A stretch of DNA of 64,000 bases from Otatea glauca. Lineage: Eukaryota > Streptophyta > Magnoliopsida > Poales > Poaceae. Within the stretch, counting starts at the first letter, position 1. Each line of letters starts with the position of its first letter. Positions 36,975-45,859 of this stretch are shown in pieces. The stretch is taken from NCBI GenBank assembly GCA_036346275.1, contig CM070725.1, forward strand, positions 15,428,216 to 15,492,215. Reading direction: 5' to 3'. A program made the translations under genes and the position numbers. The notes beneath the pieces are model-generated. The model did not search any database and was not told where the DNA came from. It saw only the letters and a program-made list of their open reading frames with translations.

Positions 36975-37213
36975 TGTTAGTGGCAAGGTTTGAAATTTCG
37001 TTTGGACCATAACTCGACGACTAAAATTCAAAATTTCGAACGAAATCCAAAAAGTAAAATTCAAATCCGGATTTTTTTGAACCTAGATTTCTGGGATTTC
37101 GATTGAAATCGCTGAAATCTTGGCAAACTTGAATTGAATAAAAAATGGTCTCCCGAGGCTCTATAAATTTGGGAAAAATATGAAAAAAATCATGCAACCA
37201 TTTATGTACATTT
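36975..37213. repeat. 240-bp direct repeat, copy 2 (cut by Gypsy-2)
   Basis: Near-identical to 34729-34969. Gypsy-2 begins at 37215, so the rest of this repeat should continue beyond the far end of Gypsy-2, outside the window. Confidence 0.85.
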
Positions 37214-37214
37214 C

Positions 37215-37872
37215 TGTTGACGCCGAAAAGTATGACGTAGGATTGATCGACTCAAACACACACGAACACTATGTTCAATTTGGGTGCGGGCGTGCTAGCC
37301 GATTTGATCCTGCAATCGGCAAGAGAATTATGATCTAAACAACTATTTCAGCCGATTAGGTTTTCAATAAAGATCTAATCTGAACAGCTATTTAGCTGAT
37401 TAGATCGCACATGACGATAAATCTAAACAGCTTGTTACGGCTAATTAGAAGGTTTGATAAAGGCATATTTTCCCGCAAAAGGTGATGCGCAACAAGATCA
37501 GAGAAAAACAAACCTGGGTAAATTGTGTAAATCAACAATGATAAAAATTGGCAATGCCCAACTTTATTGATAAAAAATGAATTACGGAGGAAATATTCTA
37601 AGTCTAAGAAACTAATCCTAGTTGAAAAGTAAATAAAAAGTAGAGCGATTGTTTATTGATTGATTGTTGTCCTTTTTTTGACTCGCCTCAGGTCCCCTTT
37701 AATAGCGTGTAGGCCGATAGTGTTTTTTTTTCTGACTAGCTACAAACCATGAACCGTCTCAGCCTCTATCTCTTGAAAATAAAATTCCTTATTTGAACCG
37801 ATATCGGCTAGATATCCAATTTTAAATTAGACTTACAAATCGGTCATATATTTCCAAATTCTGGTACTAACA
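37215..37872 (-). repeat. Gypsy-2 3' LTR
   Basis: The segment runs from TGTTGACGCC to GTACTAACA (plus strand) and is homologous to the Gypsy-1 LTRs. The adjacent polypurine tract on the minus strand (AAAAATGGGGAGCAT, plus-strand positions 37874-37889) is shared with Gypsy-1. Confidence 0.85.
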
Positions 37873-38077
37873 TATGCTCCCCATTTTTAGGAGATGATAT
37901 TAATCTTTCAAAAATCCTCTTTGTCAGCTTTAACCCAGAATTTCTATGTTACCTTCGCCATTGTTTTTGTTAACTGCTCCATTTCTCGTGCTATGAAATG
38001 TGTGAACATGCAATTTCTCATATTAATTATCCTTGAAACTTTGAGGAAATTACCCGCCAAATTCCGCTGGGTCCCCC

Positions 38078-38086
38078 TATAAATAT
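38078..38086 (+). promoter_or_regulatory. TATA box of the antisense PMD gene (Gypsy-2)
   Basis: TATAAATAT lies 206 bp inside the LTR and 137 bp upstream of the antisense start codon. Gypsy-1 has the same box at nearly the same distance (45726), so it is a conserved feature and not chance AT-richness. Confidence 0.6.
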
Positions 38087-38222
38087 CGCCATTCACTTCT
38101 GTCATTTTCATAACCCTTAGATTCCAACTCGCTCATCATCGACTTGATCTTGCTTTTGGACTTCAGACTCCAGCACTACATCTTCCATTGGCTTGACAGA
38201 CTTTCCAGTCAGCTCAGATAAT

Positions 38223-41083
38223 ATGGACCCCCAATAGGTACTCACTCCCATACCCGACAGCAATGATCAATACTACTTAGGCCCAGTAGGAAATCTCGAT
38301 CCGTCGGTCGTCATAGAATAGGAAATTCCCCGTTTTCCATTGTGTGCTCCTAAATATAATATAGATGGGTAGAGCAAGAGTTTTAGGGCTTGGCCGATGG
38401 TTCTAAAGGGTTGACGCAATTGGTATAATCGGTTAGCAGCACAAAAAATGCTTGTGTGGGAGCGGATATGAATATCGAAGTGTCTCCCCTTATCTTTAGC
38501 CAACCCTGAAGCCTATGAGCCCTTGGTGGCCCCGGCATGCTATTTTTGGTCGGACACATTTAATGTCTTTATGTTTAAGATTGGTTCCATCGGTCCAACC
38601 CTATTGGATGTAGCCCAACTATGTTGTTTGAGGCTAGATGGGGATCAAGTGTTGTCTTTTAGTACTAATCCTCAACACAAACTAATATCAGTAATAATAA
38701 AGGAATCAGCCCAATATCCGACAAAGAACATGTGGCTCGATCGATTCTTGTTTTGTGGCACTTCTCTTGGACCCACTCAAGTATACAAAGTTATAGCTGA
38801 AAAGTTAGTAGAAGGTCATCGGCTTCCATTAGGGAAAATGTTCCTCGGGCAGTCTTTCAGGTGATGCATGTGATATGTAGTCGGCTATTTGTAGGGATGG
38901 GATCATATTCAGTCAGCAATGTGGGTGGCCCTTTATGGTTTATTCAAACTTGGCTTTATTGTATGTTTAGTCGATCATTTAAAATTGATTCGGTTGAAAT
39001 AACCCTTTTCCTCGCGAAGAAACCCTGGAAGATCAGGAAATCGAGTACAAAAATAGCCAATCATTTGGCGAGAGGTTTATTCCTTGCTCTGTTAATAAGG
39101 CCAAGATCACACCTGTTGGAGCAAAAAAGTATCTACCTTCTTTCAGCTTGACCATGAGGTTTTTTGTCAGCATGATTTTTTCAGTTGTAGAGAAGCTGAC
39201 AATTACCATGTCCATCTTTTCTCCATCCGACAGCAATGACAAGCTTGAAGAAACCCTTGATCTGTATAAGATTTTTCTTTCTCCGAGTGTACTATCTGTT
39301 GGCTTACATGCGAAGAATCGGACCTACCAACCATCTTATGAGCTGTGTCATCCGTCAGTCTACTCAAGACAATTGGATTTTGGACAAGTCCCCCCAAACT
39401 TCTAGTTATTTGATCGGCTTCGGCCAAGAGATCGTGTTCGCCGTGCATCAAGGGCTACCATCCCTTTGCATATGATCGATGACATACAAGTTCAAGACCC
39501 CCCACACTTCTTGCATAATCGGAGGGCAGGGAGTTTTACCACCTGGTGGTCGGCCATTTCTGAGGCCTTATATCCAGCGGAGTGGACTATATTGGCAGTC
39601 ATCTCCAAATTTTTTCTAGATAATTTCACAGAACCGATGATAATAACTAACTCCGATGGTAGCAGGTCGAGTTCTAGCAGTGATGCTAGTTCATCGGGCT
39701 ACACTAACACGAGTTTAGTTGATAATACTGGCGAGGAAACAGCTAAAGTAGATTTTTTGTTCATTATCCTTAAATATTCTTGAACTTCACTTATTCTTTT
39801 ATTTTGTAGACCAAGGAAGCAGGTAAGAAGCCCGCTATTGAGTCATCGGGTGTTAGCCAGCTCAGCAAAGGGCCACACCCCATAATCGAAACAGCTCTGA
39901 TGGGCTATTCACTAGGTACCTTGGGAACTTATCCCCCTTCCCTTTCTGACTTAGATAAACAACCTAGTAAGTCCACGAACATCGGCTATATTTAACATTT
40001 TCTATCACCTTGTGTAAACTAACATTTGTAGTCAATTTCTCAATAGATAAGAAGCGTGGTCGTCCCAACAAAATGGTTGTCACCTCCAAGGGTCTGCCTC
40101 AAGAACAGTCAGCTGAAAGTTTTCTACACGCTTCGGTAATGGGCCTAAGAAAGTACCTTTTGAACTGATTTTAGACCTAACTAAACGAATCGGCTAACAG
40201 GTTTCTTTAATATTTCTTGCAGCTTGCACCTTCTCCGCCTGCCTTTACCCTTGATATCTTGGCCGATTTACCATCCATGAGAGCGGAGCTTCCTCCTCCA
40301 CTATCACAGCCAACACCTCAAGCTCAAACCACTCAAAGTGCAACAACCCCTACTCCTGCTGCCCCTGCCGCAAAGCCTCCCGAAAATTCAAACCAATCCC
40401 TCACCAATAGATGAGGGAAATTTTGCTATATACTCTTTTCCTGAAGAAATTCAAAAAATCATGTGTATGTCCAAGGACGCATCAGCTCCTGATATGAAAG
40501 AGAAGCTGGATCATTTCTTCACTCTAATCCACACTCCATCGGCTTCACTACTAGAAAACGCCCAACCACTTAGGGATGCCATGACTGTAGTGCAAGCTGA
40601 TCTCCCTGAGGAAGCCATGGCCGCATTGCTGAATGTGTGTCACATTAATGAAAAGAGAGAATGCGGCGAAGGCTAGACTTGAGCATCGGGCAGCCCAACA
40701 CAATGACAAGAAGGTCTTGGGTAGAATGATAGCTTATACTAAAGCGCAAAAGGCCAAGTTGGACAAAGAGGTGAAGTCTTTCAAGGCCAAAAAAGTAAGC
40801 GGCATTAAAACTAGAGACAATTAAGAATTTTCTTCAGAAGCAAATGGCTGAAATCAATGGTCAATTAGCCGATGCCCATGAAATCTTGACCAACTCTTCG
40901 TTGGCTTTGAAAGATCAAAAAGTTTCCCTTGCCTTATCGGTAGCATTAGTTAAGAAACAATTAGCCAAAGTTACTCCTGTACCCGACACTGCAGAAGCGG
41001 ATGAAAAAATCCTTTACAACGTGGAGCAAACCTTGGCCAAGGCTGCAACTGTGTTATTGGGCCTTGGAGATAATCTTCATTAA
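38223..41083 (+). pseudogene. Antisense plant-mobile-domain (PMD) gene in Gypsy-2, decayed
   Basis: This reads opposite to Gypsy-2, between its 3' LTR and integrase. The start MDPQ is followed by in-frame stops. The PMD core is clear: CLPLSLANPEAYEPLVAPAC, YFWSDTFNVFMFKIG, GPTLLDVAQLCCLRLDGDQ, then WLDRFLFCGTSLGPTQVYK and VEGHRLPLGKMFLG (38500-38870). This family (PF10536) is widespread in plant mobile elements and includes host proteins such as MAIN/MAIL1. Three introns with GT-AG ends are visible at 39748-39809, 39967-40031 and 40136-40222. The C terminus (about 40640-41083) is lysine/glutamate-rich with coiled-coil character and ends in ADEKILYNVEQTLAKAATVL. Its layout matches the Gypsy-1 copy. 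Frameshifts and stops make this copy non-functional. Confidence 0.75.
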
Positions 41084-41344
41084 ATTTACTTGTAATCAGT
41101 GCTTGCTCTTGAACAACTTTGATGAATGTCTGTAATTGGCTTTTGAAACAATGTTTTATGCATGTTTGTTCTGTATGGATAACTTAAACGGCTGTTTAAC
41201 CGATTTTATATTTCACTTGTTTCTTTTGCTAAGTATGATAATTCTCACCGGCCATAATTCACATATCATTAAACCTAATAGCCAGAATTAACTGCAACGA
41301 GTTAATTTAGCTTTCCATAATCGATAATCGCTCTTAGCCATTCA

Positions 41345-41433
41345 AATCAAACCCAAACACTTGGATGATACTTCTGCAAATATTTGCCATTGATCACCTT
41401 AGGAAACGCCACACCTTCTAGCATTTCTAAGAT
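41345..41433 (-). pseudogene. Gypsy-2 integrase C-terminal fragment
   Basis: On the minus strand this encodes LEMLEGVAFPKVINGKYL and QKYHPSVWV before a stop, matching the Gypsy-1 end INGKYLKKYYPSVW. Element F truncates it at 41434. The stop lies about 260 bp from the end of the antisense PMD gene, which reads toward it. Confidence 0.75.
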
Positions 41434-42420
41434 TGTTGACAACGATTTTGTCCTGAGATTAAATAAAAATAAATAATTACATAAAAATAATAATATCAAA
41501 TAAATAAAATTCACTAACGGCTAAAATCCGTTAGAATATAAAAAAATGACTAAAGGGTTTGAATTATATTTAAAATAGTCTGACGATCAATATTTCACCG
41601 ACAAAAAAATGTTAGTGTATCTAAAATATTTTACTTAAAGTCCTACATGCATAGATATCGCAGCGCGAGGCAAATAAACATACGCATGTATGCACGGATT
41701 AACTGCTCCCTAATCAAATGATTAATTAAAAATATCAAGCCCACGTCATCACACACAAAAAAAGTGGCGCATAGCCAACTGTCTGACCAAGTCTTGCATG
41801 CAGAGACTATGTAGCCCTCCAATAACTGCATGCATAGCATCTCTCCAATGTCTCAAAAGGAAAATGGCACCACGACCTGTACATGCGGCAACAATACAAA
41901 TCAAAGCACTTAGAAAAAACTAATTACTTTGTCCACTAATTAAGTAGGAAAGAGTGAACAATATGGGCCATGTTGCAGCCAAGCATGCATGCAATACGGA
42001 GGTGCTGAGGAAGTTGAGCCACATGCATGCAAGAACATCGTGTAAAAGGAGTTGAACATGCAATGCGGGGAGAAGTTGAGCCAGCTGCGTGCGTATACGT
42101 GCAGGAGGGAAGTGGCAGCGTGTGCTGCCGCACGCACACAAACGCAGTTGCCATAACCTCCCCTTCATCGATCCTTGCTCTATAAATAGGAGGTAAAGGT
42201 TAGAAAAAAAGAAGAACTTTTAGAGGAAAGACTAGAGGAGAGAAAAACACTTGAGAGGAAACCAAAGGAAAGGAGAGCAAACAAGCTGCCATTGGGAGAA
42301 AGCAAGAAGGTAAAAGAAGGTGAGAATCATGTCCTTCCTTAGCTTTTAGGCTTGTTCAAGTGATACAAGCCAAGGTGCTCTTCTTCCTCCTCCAAGTCAA
42401 GATGTGTTCTCCTCAAGGCC

Positions 42421-42830
42421 TCACTTCCTAATTCGGTCCCGTAGTGGGCATGGATGCAAGAGCGAAGATCCAAAATCTTCGTTTCTTAGTATCGGGCACT
42501 ACGTTTGGAAACGAATCAAGAGTGAGAAGATTCAAGATCTCACTTCCTAATTCGGTCCCGTAGTGGGCATGGATGCAAGAGCGAAGATCCAAAATCTTCG
42601 ATTCTTAGTATCGGGCACTACGTTTGGAAACGAATCAAGGGTGAGAAGATTCAAGACCTCACTTCCTAATTCGGTCATGTAGTGGGCATGGATGCAAGAG
42701 CGAAGATCCAAAATCTTCGTTTCTTAGTATCGGGCACTACGCTTGGAAACGAATAAAGGATGAGAAGATTCAAGACCCCGCTTCTTAGATTCGGTCCCTT
42801 AAAGCGGATACGAATCATGAGCGGGTATAT
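42421..42830. repeat. 119-bp tandem repeat in the LTR of element F
   Basis: Three full units start at 42421, 42540 and 42659 with tcacttcctaattcggtc, and a partial fourth follows at 42778. They lie about 240 bp downstream of the LTR TATA box, so they would be in the transcribed leader. Confidence 0.9.
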
Positions 42831-44150
42831 GCTGCAAAAGAAAGTAAAAAAAATCATACTAAATTAATCTTCGTCGCAGTTATGCTCGCACATGGGTTCC
42901 GTATTCGCGAATACCATGTTATGAGTAATAACATGGACTGAAAAAGAAGAAGAAGAAATAGACTGGCTACACTAGCCCACGTCCATGCACCATACCATGG
43001 TTGTGTGCATACATGCATGAGCTAAATACTCAATTAGTGGATCATCAAAGTAAAGAAAGAAAGCAGAAAAGAAAACAAAAAGAAAAGAAACACATCATCC
43101 CACGACGTCATTAGTGTTTTTTTATTAATTATTGCATGTACTAATTAATGTCTCCAGTAATTAATTAACAAGAAATGAGGATGATCACTAGCAAAGCAAG
43201 CTGCTGCCATGCATACGGATTGCAACTAGTCAAAGTGGCGCACGTCGTGCACAACTGCAAGCACAGCCAGCTGCCACAACCTCCCACTATCCCATGTTAA
43301 AGCTTCATGCACATAAGCCGGAACATACACTAGTTAATTAGTCAATGTTCATGCATGTTGTGTGCAAGACTAAATGGAAACAAGCACACAGGACTTTGTC
43401 AAGCATGTAGGATGTGTGCTGATCAATACATCAATAAATCGCGCAAATCGCTGATTAGCAAATTGAAGAAAGAAAAGAAAAGGCCCCAAGTTAAAAAAAG
43501 AGATATCTCACAAAAAATCAGCATTTGTTTAATACAGACATAATAAAATAAACAAACTATATGTCCTCGTTACACTACGTGCATAAAATGTATGGCGCGC
43601 TAGTAGTAACACAAATATTAAAGAAACCTCCACTTCGGGTACACTACGTAGCACTCAATATTTACGAGCGCTATGCAATGCTAGTGGTAATAAAAGGCGG
43701 AGTAAAAAAAATGAAACAAGGTGAAATAAAAATAAATAAAAAATGGTAAAATAGGTTGAAACTCCTATTATGTTGCGTGTATAGGTTCTCTAGAAAATGA
43801 ATACTATGCACCAAACACAAAAATTGATTAAGGTGAAAACAATTAAAAATACCCCGAGCAAGCATCCGTCAGCGACGCCAAGATTGAAGACTTTTCTTTT
43901 TTTTATATATTTTTGTAATGTCATATGTTGCAATTTGGTATAATCTTTATATTGGAATTCTTAATCAGGGGTTTTCTTGCAAAGAGATGTAATTAACAGA
44001 ATTTTTATATAAATGTATGAATTCTGGAAGTAATGTACCTGCAATACCTGATACTTGATGTTTCATAATCTCATATTCAATCAAAATTAAACAACTTGTC
44101 TCTAATTACATTGGAGACGGGTTCACGCCCATTTTCCCGTCATCAGATTC

Positions 44151-44169
44151 TGGCACGCCCGGTGGGACA
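44151..44169 (+). other. Element F primer binding site
   Basis: TGGCACGCCCGGTGGGACA is the same site as in Gypsy-1 (58901-58920 on the minus strand). It fixes the orientation of F as plus, opposite to its host. Confidence 0.75.
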
Positions 44170-44199
44170 TACTTTTCCCCTCATCTTTGAATTCCAACA

Positions 44200-44444
44200 T
44201 CAAATGGCAACATATGGCATTGTAAAATTAATCATGTCACTAAAATATATTCATGTATTCAAGAAAACTAACATATGCTTGTCTCTTAATTTGTCGATCT
44301 GTGGGTTTAAAAGGATCGAACAAATAATCAAGTACTTTTGTCCTTCAATCGCCTGTATCGACACATATGATCGTTTTCTCCATCGACTCATAGTCCTCTA
44401 ATCGGCCAAACATTTTATAGCCTGACGCTTGTTGAATCAACAAG
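44200..44444 (-). pseudogene. Gypsy-2 RNase H-integrase linker fragment
   Basis: The plus-strand text around 44340-44444 aligns with 50180-50290 of Gypsy-1, for example cggccaaa..tttata..ctga.gctt. It is the stretch between RNase H and integrase on the minus strand. It is cut at 44445 by CACTA-2, and the continuation is at 61911. Confidence 0.65.
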
Positions 44445-44459
44445 CACTACTAGAATTCC

Positions 44460-44875
44460 TCTTTTTGATGACCATGTATTAACAATCGGCTAAACTTTTT
44501 GGTCGTTAACACGATTTCTGATGTAATCGAGGAAGTAAAGCTACGCTTCGCGCACAATCCGACGACAAAACAATGCGTCATTGTTAAATATTGCGCTGTG
44601 TGGTAGCTAATCGGTATTTTGTTTTGGTAATGCAAATCCCCACCAGAGTAGATAAGCCCTACCCCTTAACTACTCAAGATATTTAACCCCAAACACAACA
44701 GTAGATCTCTTCATTGGAACTCCCTGGTGTGCCGTGCACATCGATACTCGACTATTAGGTCGCATAGCCCATCTCCTTGGCATCGATGTCATCCCACCCC
44801 TCTCCGGGGTGTGCTCTCCATCTCCTGCTCTGCATTCCTTCCTCTTGCTAGTTGGTGTCACTGCTTTCCATTCAT
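44460..44875. other. CACTA-2 left interior, possible captured sequence
   Basis: Apart from the subterminal repeat, 44640-44875 contains open frames on both strands (plus: VDLFIGTPWCAVHIDTRLLG, then GRIAHLLGIDVIPP). It does not look like known CACTA coding sequence. It could be a captured host-gene fragment or chance. Confidence 0.3.
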
Positions 44876-44880
44876 GGTAT

Positions 44881-45529
44881 TGTTGGCGTCAAAAACTTGA
44901 TGTAGGGTTTCGACAAAGAAGACACCGCATTTAACACCGGTTGAGCGTGCGGTCGATTTGACCTGGAATCGACAAGGTAAAAATATAAAATTCAATCAAA
45001 AGCCGATCGTCAAAATCAATCGGCTTAGATTCAATCAGCTCGAAGCCGATTAAGATCAAAGTAACAAGATAAATCTAATTAGCCGATTAAGGCTAATCAG
45101 AGGATAAAGGCAGATAGATTCTGAAGAAGGCGATGCGCAACAAAATCAGAACAAATCGAACCTGAGGTGTAATTGACGAAGATCAATAATCGGCGATGCG
45201 CAACTTTATTGATCAAGATCGATTACAAAGGCTAAATTACAGAAGCTACTCCTAGTCGACAGGAAAAGTAGAAAAAGTAAAGACTGGTTGATTGTATTGT
45301 GTTTTTGATCCCCGTGTAATTCGCTTTGGACTTTCTTTTATACCCTCGGTCGATCGTGTCCTGTTACAATACGCTTCAAGTCTGTATCGCCTTATCTCGG
45401 ATGGTTGTTTTTCTTTAAAAATCTTGCAGTTACCAAAATATCTCCAAACCTTTCCATCATGTTCGTTAATTCCGTATCTTTGACTTTATTGCCGATTTTG
45501 ACCAAGTTTGCCAAATTTTGGTGCAAACA
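44881..45529 (-). repeat. Gypsy-1 3' LTR
   Basis: It spans TGTTGGCGTC to GTGCAAACA (plus strand). A minus-strand TATA box (TATAAAAG) lies at 45335-45342. The polypurine tract of the element (minus strand AAAAATGGGAGGCAT) lies next to it at 45531-45546. Confidence 0.9.
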
Positions 45530-45725
45530 TATGCCTCCCATTTTTGAGAGATAACAGGTCATCTTTCAAAAATATCAATAATTGGCTTTTTAATCGGCTA
45601 ACGTTTGAACTTCATCCATTAACTGTTGCTTTATTCGCGTCGTAATTTTCTGACATGCGGGTAGTGCGTTTTAATTACCATGTCCTTTGAAATTCGTTTC
45701 CCGCCTCGTCAAAATTTCACCGTGC

Positions 45726-45735
45726 TATAAATATA
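45726..45735 (+). promoter_or_regulatory. TATA box of the antisense PMD gene (Gypsy-1)
   Basis: TATAAATATA lies 197 bp inside the 3' LTR and about 134 bp upstream of the antisense start codon at 45860, matching the arrangement in Gypsy-2. Confidence 0.6.
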
Positions 45736-45859
45736 TGGCGTTCCGTGACCCATTCCTCACGCGTACAAGCTCTCGATTTATCCACAATCTGCTTTTGTTC
45801 TTCAAGCCTCCAATCGGCTTCGATCACTTTGCTTCTAATCGGTTTGTCGAATTGCTCCC

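Larger units (their letters stand above)
41434..44200 (+). mobile_element. Element F: truncated LTR retrotransposon (LTR plus primer site)
   Basis: A single LTR of about 2.7 kb runs from TGTTGACAACG at 41434 to CCCGTCATCA at about 44144. A primer binding site follows (44151-44169), then only a few tens of bases before Gypsy-2 sequence resumes near 44200. A TATA box (TATAAATAGG) lies near 42181. Because the primer site is present but no internal region or second LTR follows, this is a 5' end left by a deletion. The deletion also removed about 1 kb of Gypsy-2 integrase. Short open frames inside it are not supported as genes. Confidence 0.72.

Noticed and set aside
44881..45529. Reading the LTR at 44881 as the 3' end of Gypsy-2
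   Set aside because: The exact GGTAT duplication and high similarity pair it with 58927-59585. Gypsy-2 has its own LTR at 37215.
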